Source: Istiophorus platypterus
Taxonomy: Eukaryota; Chordata; Actinopteri; Istiophoriformes; Istiophoridae
Direction of reading: 5' to 3'
NCBI GenBank assembly: GCA_016859345.1
Contig: CM029120.1
Location: 2,262,001-2,326,000 of the forward strand
Length of the DNA: 64,000 nucleotides
The notes beneath the pieces are model-generated. The model was not told the origin of the DNA. It saw only the letters and a program-made list of their open reading frames with translations, and made no database searches. Position numbers and translations under genes: made by a program. Every line of letters begins with the position of its first letter. The stretch's first letter is position 1. This document shows positions 1-12,285 of this stretch, one piece after another.

Positions 1-344
1 TCTGATCGTTTATCCTCAATCGTTTTCATCTGATCGTTTTATCACCGTCGGCCTAATTTACCTTAACGTTCGAGCAGATGCTCAGATCAGAACTGTGTGT
101 TGCTGAACTTTGATTTCACACGAATCCCGTGTGCAGACTCAAATCAATAATCATTGTAATTTACTGACCAGTATTGTCGGTGCATCCAAAGAAAAGATCA
201 ATTTTTAAAATGGCACAAATTCGCTGACAAGTCAGAGCCGCCCCAGAAGCCGGATATAAACAAGATGGACGACGACCGCGAACAACCTGTATCCAGAAAT
301 TATCCAGAGGTGCGAGCAACTTCTCGAACTCTGGCGGTGCCTCA

Positions 345-346
<2 letters not shown>

Positions 347-387
<41 letters not shown>
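347..387. repeat. (GT)n microsatellite
   Basis: Perfect GT dinucleotide run of about 41 bp. The His-Thr-rich open frames across it on the minus strand are repeat translations, not genes. Confidence 0.95.
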
Positions 388-389
<2 letters not shown>

Positions 390-1701
390 TGCGCGAGCGT
401 GACAGCGGAGGCAATAAATCCCAGGAGAAACGCGAAGCCAGTTGGAGGGAGGAACAACGAGTTCCCCTATGGAAGTGACGACCTCCACATCAGGGTGAGA
501 GCTGCTCGAACGGGGGTCATTTAAACACCGGGGGAAATTAACACCACGGCCTCGGGCCAGAGCCAGATTAGTTTCCACTTTTCACTAGATATTCCAGGTT
601 CTGATGAAACCGATGGTGCCAAAGAACAGATCACGGGTCCACACTTGAACACTCGCCTCAAAATTTTAGGCCTCAGGATTAATGAAGCCGGATTATTTAG
701 CGCTGTGTCACAATGTGGTACGCCCACACCGGGAAAATGAACGAAAACAAGTATCCCCAAAAATCATCAGTGCGCACTTAGACTTTTGATTCAGCTATAA
801 TTGACACTGCTACCTCACACTGTTACGCATAAAGGAGACGGAAGAGCTTTTCGTTCCCAGAATGACTGGAACAAATTGCAGAGTTTGTGGTCTGATTGCT
901 GCAGGAAAATATCAGGAAACCAACAAAAAAAAGTGTTTTACCACCTGCTTGTTTCAAATATGTCTAAGAAAAAAACAGATTAAATTTGGATTAAAGACCA
1001 ATAGGGAGTCTTGGCAAAATATTACAAACAGAAGTGCTGATTTTTCTTTTAATAGCATATTACAGAGAAATCTAGAGAACATTGCACAGGAACAAAATAT
1101 GCAGTTCAATTGTAAATAATTAAATCTTCAATTTTACATCTGCGTCTTTGTAAAAACATCACCTCACGATGCATCATTTCTTTAGTGCAAAGCAGTCAAG
1201 TACATTAATTTCTTGTTTATTAACCACAAAAAACTTTTAGAATTTAAAATATGCTAGACACGGGGATTACCACGCACTGTGTGGTCTGGGCCTTTCTGTT
1301 TATGAGACGATCCTAGAGCTGTTTCACAACTTGTTTTATTCCTGGTAATAAATTATTTTAACATCGGAACATTACACTTAAATATTAATATAAAGGTTTT
1401 ACTTTGAAGGGCCAACGAGCTCTCAAACCTGTCAGCTCGGTCGCCAACTGGACAATAAGTTAAAAGTTTATTACCGAAACACATTTTTTACCATCGATGC
1501 AAAAACTTCCCTTGTTGCGACGAAGGCACGACGAAGCTAACGGAAAAATATTCCATCTACTTTCGGACCCCCCGGCTCCCCGGGCCCCCAGACGTCGACG
1601 CCGCCGGGGCACTGACTTCCTGTCTATCCGGAGCGTGACTTTTGAACCAAGCTGTAGAACTGGTTTCTGATTCATGAACCGACACGTCCGCTTCGACGGG
1701 C

Positions 1702-1770
1702 GAGTCGGCAACTGGGCAGCGAGTCGGCAACTGGGCAACAAGTCGGCGACGAGTCAGTAACGGGTCAGTC
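1702..1770. repeat. Short minisatellite, about 19-bp unit
   Basis: Two near-perfect units of GAGTCGGCAACTGGGCAGC are followed by two degenerate ones (AAGTCGGCGAC..., GAGTCAGTAACGGGTCAGT). It is a small local tandem array with no coding potential. Confidence 0.7.
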
Positions 1771-1911
1771 TCCCAGGTCCTTTATTGGATGTGAGGATTT
1801 TCCTGCTTTCCTTGTTTTATGCCACAGTGAATTAAATTTATTAGGGGGGTGTTTTTTTTGGGGGGGGGTACTTAGAGAGGATTTTCGCGATGTTTTTTTT
1901 TTCCCCCGCAG

Positions 1912-2040
1912 GAAGTCCGGTGTGGTTCTACATGCAAGTGGCTCCCATCAGGAACGAGAACGACAAGGTCGTTTTGTTCCTCTGCACCTTCAAGGACATC
2001 ACCCTCTTCAAGCAGCCCATCGAGGACGAGACCACCAAAG
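1912..2040 (+). CDS. kcnh5: kcnh5 exon: C-terminal end of the PAS domain
   Basis: This 129-nt internal exon is bounded by CCCCCGCAG and GTGAGC. The first two bases complete a split codon (Arg expected) and the last base starts a Gly codon. It encodes SPVWFYMQVAPIRNENDKVV followed by LFLCTFKDITLFKQPIEDET and TKG. This is the last beta strands of the cytoplasmic eag/PAS domain and the start of the PAS-S1 linker, roughly residues 102-145 of the mammalian protein. In the family the PAS domain packs against the CNBHD and tunes gating. FYMQ and FKDITLFKQ are EAG2-type; EAG1 has FFVK and FSDITAFKQ. Boundaries are firm from splice consensus and phase. The three or so exons before it lie outside the window. 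Confidence 0.96.
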
Positions 2041-2083
2041 GTGAGCGGACTCGTTTTTTTGTTTTTACCCACCAGACGAGGGC

Positions 2084-2084
2084 G

Positions 2085-2120
<36 letters not shown>

Positions 2121-2178
2121 CTCTCTCTCTCCCTCTCTCCCTCTCTCTCTCTCCCTCTCTCTCTCTCCTTCTCTCCCT
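2084..2178. repeat. (CT)n microsatellite, first copy
   Basis: Imperfect CT/CCCT run starting about 45 bp after the exon donor at 2041. It is the left boundary of the tandem duplication. The Ser/Leu-rich and Arg/Glu-rich frames across it are repeat translations. Confidence 0.9.
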
Positions 2179-2653
2179 GCTTTCTGAAGATTATTTCTGT
2201 AGAAGGGTTGTTTTTTATTATTAGATAACTCAAGATGGAACTTTATAGAAAAGGAGAAGGGACACGTGGAGAATGATGCGTGACTGAAGGTCTTGATGGG
2301 TTTGAAAACCTGATTTTTTTATTGTTTTTTGAGCACAGGATGTGCAGAGATTATTTATTTTATTTTTTTTTCTGCTGTCTCTGTTTTTTTAGATAGTAAA
2401 GAGTTACAGGAGGGGGGGGGTGTTTATATGTGACAAAATTTGTGAGTGGGAACCAAAATAGTACATGGCTGGCAGCCCCAGTAGGTAATGCAATGTAATG
2501 TGTGCCAGTTGGCTTCTGATGGGACATGTAATTATGTCTCTTCGTCGTCCTCCTCCTTCGACATCTTTTTCTTCCTCTCTTGTCACCCTCCCCTCTGATA
2601 TTTTCATACTTCTCCTCCTCCCCTCGTTCCTCTTCTTCTCTGTCCTCCTCTCC

Positions 2654-2704
<51 letters not shown>

Positions 2705-2714
2705 TCTCTCACCC

Positions 2715-2783
<69 letters not shown>

Positions 2784-3295
2784 CCTCTCTCTCTCTCCCT
2801 CTCTCTCTCTCCTTCTCTCCCTGCTTTCTGAAGATTATTTCTGTAGAAGGGTTGTTTTTTATTATTAGATAACTCAAGATGGAACTTTATAGAAAAGGAG
2901 AAGGGACACGTGGAGAATGATGCGTGACTGAAGGTCTTGATGGGTTTGAAAACCTGATTTTTTTATTGTTTTTTGAGCACAGGATGTGCAGAGATTATTT
3001 ATTTTATTTTTTTTTCTGCTGTCTCTGTTTTTTTAGATAGTAAAGAGTTACAGGAGGGGGAGGGTGTTTATATGTGACAAAATTTGTGAGTGGGAACCAA
3101 AATAGTACATGGCTGGCAGCCCCAGTAGGTAATGCAATGTAATGTGTGCCAGTTGGCTTCTGATGGGACATGTAATTATGTCTCTTCGTCGTCCTCCTCC
3201 TTCGACATCTTTTTCTTCCTCTCTTGTCACCCTCCCCTCTGATATTTTCATACTTCTCCTCCTCCCCCTCGTTCCTCTTCTTCTCTGTCCTCCTC
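2177..3295. repeat. Tandem duplication, about 644-bp period, with (CT)n between units
   Basis: The unique block at about 2177-2650 recurs at about 2821-3295 in the same orientation with a constant offset of 644. The copies differ by about one substitution (position 2414 region versus 3056 region) and one extra C in the CCTCCTCCCC stretch, so they are nearly identical. Each unit is preceded by a CT-rich tract (2084-2178 and about 2650-2822). The arrangement suggests unequal exchange or replication slippage between CT tracts. Neither unit contains a recognisable gene. Confidence 0.9.
2650..2822. repeat. (CT)n microsatellite, second and longer copy
   Basis: About 170 bp of CT with interspersed CCCT units, lying between the two duplicated blocks. 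Confidence 0.9.
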
Positions 3296-3600
3296 TCCTC
3301 CTCTCATGCCCCCCCCCGACATTTCGTGTCATCCAGTCCTCTTCCTCGGTTTATTCCCGTTTCCTCCCGATACCCTCGTCACTCTCCTCCTTCACTCGCT
3401 TCCGCTTTATTTACTCCCCCACTTTTCCATTGTTGCCCTCCTCCTCATTCCTCCTCTAACACCTCTTCTCCTCCTCTACCATCTTGTTTTCCTTCCTCTA
3501 TTTCTTTTGCTGCTTGTCCCCTGCTCCTTCGTCTTTTCTTCCTCCTCCTCTTCCTGTTCTGTCCTTTCTCTCCCGCTGAGGAGTTTTACTTCCCAACCCC
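3180..3600. repeat. Pyrimidine-rich low-complexity tract
   Basis: The + strand is almost entirely C and T over about 400 bp (CTCCTCC, CTTCCTC patterns). Open frames here are composition artefacts. Confidence 0.7.
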
Positions 3601-4423
3601 CCCGCCCATTCCATCCTGAGCCACAGCCGGATTTAAAAGAAAGAAAATAAAAGCCAGTCGAGTCGCGTTCCCCCGCGACGTGGGAACGTCTCGAGCTGTC
3701 AGCTTGCGTTTTGAGGAGAACGCGCCCGCCGTCGGGAATCGTGGGAGACGTGGGCGGCGGTGTTGTCCTCTGTGCCCTGACTGATGCGCAGTGTCAGCTT
3801 CCTGCCCTGGGAGTCGTTCCCGGCGCCGCTGAGTGGGTTTGTTTGCCCTTTGACAAGGATCCCCACCCCCTTCCCCCGGATTCTCCTTTCTAATGTGCAT
3901 ACACATGTAAACACGTGTGCATACATGCGATGATGTACACCCCCCCCCCCCCGAACCCCACAGAGACCTGCTCAGAGTTGTTGTGTTGTTTGTTTATCTG
4001 TTCGCTCAATGACACACGAATAACATGCAACTGGTACTTGAGTGAAACTAATATTGTCACATCAGCACATTGGTGTCTTTGTCAGTTGGCTGACGACATG
4101 AAAAGCTTCAGATTCACATCTATGATTAGAAACAAAAGCTGATACTTCACTTTTTCAAGTGACTGTTTTTGCAAAACAAAATCTAATGCAATAAATTTAG
4201 GTTGCATTTGTGAAATGCATATATTTCTACCAGAAAACCTTCACATTCTGGACATGTGGGGGGTGCAGACTGACTAGGACCATAATGTGTAACCAGCAGA
4301 GTCAGAGATGTGGGGCAAAGGTTTAGAGGCTGGAGGTGCTTCAGTGCCACTAAAAGGGAATTTATGCCCCTTTAAGAGAGTTGACGTGTGGGGATGTGTG
4401 TGGTGCTGGAAATATGGTTCCTG

Positions 4424-4424
<1 letters not shown>

Positions 4425-4499
<75 letters not shown>
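4425..4499. repeat. (TG)n microsatellite, about 75 bp
   Basis: Uninterrupted TG dinucleotide array. Cys-Val frames on + and Thr-His frames on - are repeat translations. Confidence 0.97.
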
Positions 4500-4501
<2 letters not shown>

Positions 4502-5824
4502 GTGAGTGGTGGTCATGGTGTATATCAGCCGGGCCACATGTTGCGTTCACTGCCACAGAAGAGGAGCCGTTCCCTTGCTCTCGGCTGCCGCTGTCGGTAA
4601 GGACTCGTCAGTGTTAGCAGCTAGCCGCTCGGCTAACTTAGCTCAGAGCTGCATGAAAGCTGGAAAAAACAAACAAAAAAATATGGTTCATCACCGATGA
4701 ACTCCGCTGGTCTGAACCTGAGCCCGTTCAGCGCGACGTTTGGAAGAGGATCTGAGTCTATTTGTGTCTCTCCGATGCGAAATAAACACTTTATTCTATG
4801 AAAAAAATTGAACAAACAAAAAATGTGCTGGCTTTCATAAGAGCTCTCAGCTCTATGATGGATTTTACAAATCGATCAGTTGATCAACATAGCTGCTTTG
4901 ATCAAACAAGCAAATTGATAAGAAAAACGGTTATAGCTCCTCTTCCTCAGCAGGAGATTCTGCACAGCTGTCGTGCTTTGAATATATGAGTAAAATGTGA
5001 TCGCAGCCGTGAGACAATTTTTTTTTTTTATCGTCAGGATGCCTGAAGAATTCAGACATGGGACAATTTTGAAAAACGAAAGAATTAACTGCAGTGTTAA
5101 AGAGACAGATTTTTCTTGTAGACACAGCAGTAATGCTCAGACCCCTCGAAACAGAATCACTTGCCAACGATGACAACAACCTCAGCAGCGGCGCTGTGTT
5201 TTTGGTGGCGGGTTGACCGACGGGCCGACCGGTCCACTGTGGTGTATTCGAGCGCAGCGAGGATGTAGCGTCACCGCGGTTTTAACCTCGCCTGCTGATT
5301 AGGGGGGTGGTAGAGGCCGTCCGTGAGGGGGGCAGTAAGGAAGGGAGCGGGGGGGGGGGGGGGGCGTCGTTGCCGCGGGCCCGGCCAGCTGAGTTTTCGC
5401 TTGTGCTGTGGACCAGAGTCTGCTCTCAGGGGGGGCACATCCGGCTGCTCTGGCGGCTCCGCATGCCACAACACATCAGCATCAGCCAAGTGGGTGGTGG
5501 TGGAGGGGTTGGTGGGTGGGGGGGGTCCATCCTTGACTTCAACCAACAAAAAGAGATTTTAGATGCATTATCTTGAGCAGCCGGAGGTTTCACTTCCTTC
5601 CTGTTGCCTTCCTCCTGACCCGGTCGCCAGATTCAACAGGTTCCTCTCCAGCGATTCCATGATTCGTTGGCCTTCCAGATCAACCGCGTCCACCCGGTCC
5701 TCAGGGTTGAGGACGCCGCCGACGGAGCAGTCGTCCCGGCAACAAAAGAAAGACTGGCAATGGAATAATAAAACTTTTTATTTGATCAATTAGACCTTAA
5801 ATATCGCAAGGTAGCTCCGGTTGG

Positions 5825-5900
5825 GCCAACTCCAGGGCCAGTGTGGGGCCCAGAAAACTGGACCAGTACCTGAGCCAACTCCAGGGCCAGTGTGGGGCCC
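5825..5900. repeat. Tandem duplication of a 49-bp unit
   Basis: A 27-bp core beginning GCCAACTCCAGGGCCAGTGT occurs at 5825-5851 and again, exactly, at 5874-5900. The following CAGAA...CTGG is also partly repeated. Confidence 0.8.
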
Positions 5901-7805
5901 TCAGAAGGCTGGTGTATGTTGTTTGACATTGGCCTTGGTGGAGGTCAGCGCCACTGAGGACCTTACGTAATCAGCCTGCCTTCTCGTTCACCGGCTTGTT
6001 CGGTGGTCAGAGGGACCACTGAGACCACTGAGCCGATTTACACCGAGCCTGCTGGAAGAACGGGTTGCGGACCAGGGACGATCCTGTTGAATTTTGGGCG
6101 CAGATCTGGACTGTTTTCTATGAATTTTTTTGTTTTTGTTGTTGTTTTCTTTACCTCTGGAGCCTGGTGAGGTCGGCGCCCTACTGAGCTCATGGTCTAG
6201 CTACTAAAACGTGACTCCACCTGTGTGAGATCTGCGTTTTCGGAAGGCTTGCACATTGTCCTTTGTGAAACCGGGCCTCCGGTGCGTTGGAGCTTGGCTG
6301 CCTCTGTCAACCGGGATATTTGATCCTTTTAATCACAAATTACAAGAAGCACATCTTTACAAAATGTGACCGCACTCTGCACATCTTGCACTTTACTCAA
6401 ATTAATACTACTTACACGTTTCGTTCTGCTTTTTCAGGTACTCGTTTCCCGTCCCTTCATTTGCCGAATTGGCTCTTACTGTGTACAGCCTGGCACTGAA
6501 GAAAAGGCAGTTTTGTTCCCCTGAGGACTGGATATTGTAAATGGACAGAGTGACAATAAATTCTACCCGGTGGCTCGTAAAAGGAGCAGCTGCACAAAGG
6601 GGCTAAAGCTGGTGGTAAAGTCCTGGCTTGCAGCTCAGTACCCTTGGTCCAAAACCAGTAAAAAAAAAAAAAAAAAAGAGCCATCGTTGGAAATTTAAGT
6701 TCAAGCCCATTTAGGCAGCGACGGCTGTAAACATGCATCGGGTCATGCGGCTCGATGGCTGACTCGGTCCCCGGATGGCATCAGTCACCCGTCCGCCTCC
6801 GTCGGCGATACGAGGACCTGGCGGGGCAGGAAATCCAAACAAAGCTTTAGGCCCAGTGACTAACGGCCAATCAGGCGGCGATCTGGGGCTGTTTATCAGC
6901 ACCAATGACAACAGAAGCAAATATTCTAGAAATTATAGGAATTTTAGCCAAGAAACTAGACTGTATTGAAAAGAAATTATTGAAAAAAATGGTATTTTTT
7001 CATAGATTCATTCTGTAAATCTTTAGTTGTTTTTTTTTTAACTCTCCCTATGTTTCTTTTTGTGTATGTCATTCTAAGTAACGCTGAATCTGTTTTAAAC
7101 TTTAAAATATCAACCATGTCAACCAGAATTGGCGCCACCGTGGGTCATGTGTCCGCAACCACAGATGGTAAACATCTCCGGGTTATTCCCAGAGAAATGA
7201 GCCTCGTGATGTCGTCAGCAGTGACGGCCCTGGTCGGCAAAGAGCTCGGATATGGATATGAAACAGCCGGCGAAGAGTGACATGTCCTTGCTTTATTCGC
7301 CAAAGGTGTCCGGTGTGAACGCGGCTCGGGACCAGGACGCCGCGGCTGCCTTCAATGAAGTCGGTGGTCTCATGTCTTAGCAACGAACATGTGAAACTGG
7401 CCTTTTGCGTCATTTCCTGACGGATTCTAACTCAGCTACTCACGTCTGTCGCCAATGTGATAACACGTCCCGAACTTCCAGCTTGTTCCTTCGATGTCTC
7501 TGCTTGGTCTGTGGGTCCGGACATGGTCAGAACAAGGGAGTTAGAGACGTTAGATGTTGACACTTTTCTTTATCTTTTTACATTTCATTTTAAATCTGCT
7601 GTGGACACGCCCTCATCTTGTTGTCCTGCGCGAGCAGACGGACGAGCTGATCAAAAATTCCCATCTCGGAATCAACTCTGGGTGCTGTGTGCACCGGTTC
7701 TGCCCCCCCCCTCCTTATTTTTAGCTCAGGCCTTTCATTATTCTTTTTTTTTTTCAAATTTCCACTTCCATTGTGCTTCCAGTCCGTTACAATTTTGCAG
7801 CGTTG

Positions 7806-8302
7806 CATTTTGAGGGGGGGAACTGTAGCAGGAGCATTATTATTACTATTATTTATTCTGATCGGGGAACACCCGCCCGACCTGCCCCGCCAGGCCGGTG
7901 GCTCGCTGTTATTCCTGCACACGTCAGGGCCGTTGGTGCTGCCCAGTGACGCTATCGAGAGAAAAAAAAGCACTCAAAGCCCTCTGCTTGAGTAAATGGA
8001 GTGACAACAGTATTGAAGGCTACTCCGTCAGCAGTAAAGCCCTGCAGTTAAACTCGCATTTAGCAGTTGGCTTAACCAAGGAAAGAAATGCTGAATTTCA
8101 AAGCGACAGGACACATGGAGCCTTGTTTAAGTAAACTCAGCTGTTTTTTGCAGCTAAAGTCTTTTCTGGCTCTCGCACTCCGTTTCCTGTCAGAATCGGG
8201 GACGTTTGGAGCCACTTTTTGTTTTTTAGTGCAGCTGCCACTTGATGATGCTCAGTGTCGAGTGGTGTCGGATCGCGGAGGCGTTAACATGGGCATGTCC
8301 CG
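7806..8302. repeat. Local duplicate X, copy 1 (shorter)
   Basis: About 497 bp that recurs at 9879-10511 in the same orientation. Over roughly 425 bp from GGGGAACACCCGCC to GGAGGCG I count five substitutions, about 99% identity. Copy 1 lacks a 149-bp block present in copy 2 (after CTGATC, position 7863) and carries 12 bp (TTAACATGGGCA) absent from copy 2. There is no clear terminal repeat or coding domain. It may be an unrecognised mobile element or a segmental copy. Confidence 0.85.
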
Positions 8303-8725
8303 CGTTAACGCACCAGTGGCGAGAATCCTGTTGACTCCGGTTTTCAGTTTTATCTCCAGCTTTGGGAGTTTGGGGTGGAAGGCAGAAACGCTCATCTTAA
8401 AATTTTCGAAATGAACTGAGCATGAAAGTTAAATCTTGAGCTTGGAAAAAAAAACAAAAACCCTTGAACAAAGTTTTCAACCACATCTCAAGGTCTTCAG
8501 CAAAAAGAGAGATGCGCTGTACATGGTTATTATTATCATGTGACTGAATGAGAACGGTCCAAGAGTAGATCGAGCGTCAGTTTCAATTTTACACTTTTTT
8601 AGAAATATCAAACAATCTTTAGGTAACGTAAAATATTTACTGCTTCCTTAAGCTAAGAAAAGGCTGAGCTACAAAGTTTTTTGCCACTTATTTATGTGTC
8701 AAAATCCAACTATCCAGCAGACACA

Positions 8726-8729
<4 letters not shown>

Positions 8730-8766
<37 letters not shown>

Positions 8767-8772
8767 GTATAT
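8730..8772. repeat. (TA)n microsatellite
   Basis: AT dinucleotide run of about 40 bp ending in GTATATGTATATA. Confidence 0.95.
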
Positions 8773-9805
8773 AAAAAAACAAGTTACACAAGCACCATTG
8801 CTGCAGTTTTTCCTACAGGAATGATGCTGTAGAAAAAAATCAAAAAACACCTCCATTTTTGGCTGAGAGCAGCTGGGCCCATTGTCGGTGGCCACAGGCT
8901 GCCAAGTTGATTCGCATGTATAGAAAACCTCACAAAAGGAACCCAAGCTGTACAATAAGTTACACAACAGCTGCTATGACAGTTTCCTGGGGAGGTGGGG
9001 GGGCAGAAAGCTGAGAGTAGACCCTGAATAGGGCCTCTGCTCTGCTGATGTTTTCTCCTGTGCTGGGGCCCCGGTGACCACGTTGTGCTCGGCCCTTTTT
9101 CACGCCACTGCACAGAGAAGTGAAGCGGCTTCATTCGAAACAGAGAATGAAAAGCGGTGGGGGGGGGCCTCAGGGTTAGAAAGCTATTTCAAAGTCCCCT
9201 TTTTATTCATAATGGCCCCTTCAAAAGGGGCCGGGTCGATCACGATGTTTGACCATCGTGGCCTCGTGCGCCGCTGCTGTGCTGCTCTCTGCCCTTTCAA
9301 ACATTTGATTTTATTTTTAGAGCCGCTTGATAAAAGCAACCCAGTCTCTGAAATTGTGTTTGGTCTCGTGCATTAGCGGTGGGCATGGTGGTGGTGGTGG
9401 TGGGTCGGGGGGGGTCAGTCAGTACCATGGCAAGAAGATGATGGAGAAAGTGCCGTACAGGCTGGTTTTAATTAGATAAAACTTCCCCCTGTAAACACAG
9501 GAGCACTCGAGCGTCAAGTTCCGCATTAATGGTTTTAATACGATAATAAAAAACTGGAGCCAAAATTGGAGGAACACTGGGCTCAAACAGTATCATCATT
9601 TCTGCTTTCTGTGCATTTCCAAGGCATTTATGATCAACAATATGTGCATTGCAGTTTTCAAAACAGCGTCCAAATCAAGGGTAAAATAGCCAGAGACAGT
9701 GAGACTGTTAAATAAAACAAAAAAAGTTCATATGTAAAAGAGAAAATAAGAAAATAGCAAATCCTGAAAATGCTGATTAAGGCGAACGATACGGGAACTG
9801 ATGAG

Positions 9806-9879
9806 GATAAACGGTATCAACTTAAAAATGTGATTAAAAAAACATGAATGCAGTAAAATTTTATAGGGAAGAATGAGTC
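9806..9879. repeat. Flanking direct repeat R, left copy
   Basis: 74 bp starting GATAAACGGTATCAAC and ending GAAGAATGAGTC. It recurs at 10511-10583 with about four substitutions and one indel. The two copies sit directly on either side of duplicate X copy 2. Confidence 0.8.
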
Positions 9880-10511
9880 ATTTTGAAGGGGGAACTGTAG
9901 CAGGAGCATTATTATTACTATTATTTATTCTGATCAGCCTGCAGTTTCCCATCATTCCCTTGCCTGGGATTCTTTTGTCCTCATGTGTGGCCGTGTGCCG
10001 GTGGAGGCCTGTGAGCCGTTGGCCACCGAGATAAGTTCCCTCCATTTTGACTCGTTGTGGAAGCTCCGGCCCAGGGACCCGCGAGGGGAACACCCGCCCG
10101 ACCTGCCCCGCCAGGCCGGTGGCTCGCTGTTATTCCTGCACACGTCAGGGCCGTTGCTGCTGCCCAGTGACGCTATCGAGAGAAAAAAAAGCACTCAAAG
10201 CCCTCTGCTTGAGTAAATGGAGTGACAACAGTATTGAAGGCTACTCTGTCAGCAGTAAAGCCCTGCAGTTAAACTCGCATTTAGCAGTTGGCTTAACCAA
10301 GGAAAGAAATGCTGAATTTCAAAGCGACAGGACACATGGAGCCTTGTTTAAGTAAACTCAGCTGTTTTTTGCAGCTAAAGTCTTTTCTGGCTCTCACACT
10401 CCGTTTCCTGTCAGAGTCGGGGACGTTTGGAGCCACTTTTTGTTTTTTAGTGCAGCTGCCACTTGATGATGCTCAGTGTCGAGTGGTGTCGGATCACGGA
10501 GGCGTGTCCCG
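9879..10511. repeat. Local duplicate X, copy 2 (longer)
   Basis: 633 bp matching 7806-8302, with an extra internal block at about 9936-10084. It is bracketed by the R direct repeats. The extra block contains no family I recognise. The nested R-X-R layout could mean that X was inserted into R or that X and part of R were copied together. Confidence 0.85.
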
Positions 10512-10583
10512 ATAAATAGTATCAACTTAAAAATGTGATTAAAAAAAATGAATGCAGTAAGATTTAATAGGGAAGAATGAGTC
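10511..10583. repeat. Flanking direct repeat R, right copy
   Basis: 73 bp, about 93% like 9806-9879, immediately right of duplicate X copy 2. Confidence 0.8.
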
Positions 10584-10716
10584 TGTGAAATAAAATGGTT
10601 TGATCCATAAAAGCGCTGCTGTGGCTGGGTCGAGCTTTGTCGTTGTTTCAACAGACGTTAATGCAGAACTTCAAATTTCTACGGTGAATCAAATGGATTT
10701 TCATTCAAAAGTAATT

Positions 10717-10755
10717 AATTCATTGATTGATTGATTGATTGATTCATTCATTCAA
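10717..10755. repeat. (TTGA)n/(TTCA)n tetranucleotide tract
   Basis: ATTGATTGATTGATTGATTG grading into ATTCATTCATTC. Confidence 0.85.
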
Positions 10756-12218
10756 TTTGTCTAAATTTTTGTACCGTTGAAACAGTGTTTTACTTACATG
10801 TGAGCACTTTAATACAAAATTAGTCTAAAATGGTGAAAGTAGTAACCAGTAAACTTGAAATTCTGTCCAGGAGAAACTCTCAGAGTTCAGAGCTGTGTGG
10901 ACGGAAAACCCCGCGGCGGACGGGGAGTCAGCCGTGTTTGAGGATGCATCGGGATCCGCATTGGTTCGCCGTGTGGGTGGGGCTTGCGTAGAGTCACGCC
11001 GCATCACATCGGGTAATGTCGGGGCTACTGCTAATATGAGGCAACAACTAGTAAATAGTGAGCTTCTGTTAGCCCCCTAGTGGCAGGTACCAGTGGAAGC
11101 TGTGGGGATCTTCTGTAACTCGGGATATCTCCTTTATCCAGCGGTGAACTGGGGAAATTTTCGGGTTTTTTTGATGTTTGAAGTGTTTGAATAGAGACTA
11201 AAATTGCAGAACGCTGATTACGTGGCCTTGGTTTGCCTCCTACGGAAAACAGGGGGATCTTCCTGCCTGAGCCAAAGCGCGACTCTTCCAACATGGTGTT
11301 GCATTAGCCGGCAAGGATCAATTATCCAGGGAAAACAAGAGCCAGCTCCACCCGGTGCCCGAAACATGTTGAAGCCGTGGGGAACCTTAAACACACTCGG
11401 TGCAGTTCTGGACTCCCAGACGAACTGCTTTGAAGAGGCACAGCGTTTTTTCAGGAGATGCTCACAGTGGGAAGTGTGTTAGCCTCCGTGTCGGGCAGCA
11501 GATTTCAGGGCTGGTTAGTGTTGTTAACCTCTCACCTTCCTGCCCGTCGCTGTCACCTGAAGTTCGGATCTAGGAAAAAACCACCCCGGACTTTTCCCAA
11601 TCAGGTGACAAAGCCCCAGAAGCCGAAAACAAAGAGGAGGGCGACAAGCGTCCTGGCGGATACCGTCCGGCCTCCGAAGCCTCCAAACTCCAGGGGGCAC
11701 CGCAGAGCTTTTCTGCCAATCTAAAAAGTGACTGAGATTTAAGCCTCAGACTTTGACATGAGTTGTTTTTAATGTTTAAAGTGAATTGACTTCTTTGTGT
11801 TTCATGAGCATTTATATATATAATGTATACGTACACACAGTTGTTTTCTGTTTATGTACAACCAAGATGCAACGTAAATATGTTTTTAGAAAACAGTTTT
11901 GACCAGATTGTTTTTTACACAATGAGGAAATGTAGATACGCTGATACTCAATGAATCAGTTAAATGTTAAGGGACAACACGTTTGTTTTTTTGCTAAAAT
12001 ATCTGACATTACAGCACAACATCCGCTTGTAGTGACTCCAGCATCGTCAGGCTTGTTCACGGTTCTGTTCAGATCCTCACAGAACCTGGTTCAGGAAAAG
12101 GTCCCGGTTCTGGTTTGATAGAGAAGAAAGTTCACAGTGACGTCGGACACAACCCTGTTGATTCACATTGAACCAAAACCACCATCTTTCCTGAACCTGA
12201 ACTGAAACCACAGAGAGA

Positions 12219-12285
12219 CTCTGGATGTGGACCTGGTCTCTGGATGTGGACCTGTTCTCTGGATATGGATCTGGTCTCTTGATGT
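12219..12285. repeat. 20-bp minisatellite, about 3.3 units
   Basis: Units of CTCTGGATGTGGACCTGGT with small changes (GTTCT, ATATGGATC, TTGATGT) spaced 20 bp apart. Confidence 0.8.

Larger units (their letters stand above)
1..1911 (+). other. kcnh5: kcnh5 intron (3' part) upstream of the PAS-end exon
   Basis: This is non-coding sequence, taken as the 3' part of an intron because the exon at 1912 opens in mid-codon behind a clean acceptor. It holds a (GT)n microsatellite at 347-387 and a short tandem array near 1702-1770. The stretch 780-1460 is AT-rich with no recognisable feature. Just before the acceptor are G runs (1845-1869) followed by T10C5 and GCAG. I see no promoter or gene start. Confidence 0.8.

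Noticed and set aside
2404..2877. Arg/Glu-rich open frame of 157 codons on the minus strand and Ser/Leu frames on +
   Set aside because: Translation of the CT microsatellite and the duplicated block.
4340..4380. TTATGCCCCTTTAAGAGAG here and ATTGCCCCTTTAAGACC near 42592, a possible shared transposon end
   Set aside because: Only about a dozen bases match and the flanks do not; too little to call an element.
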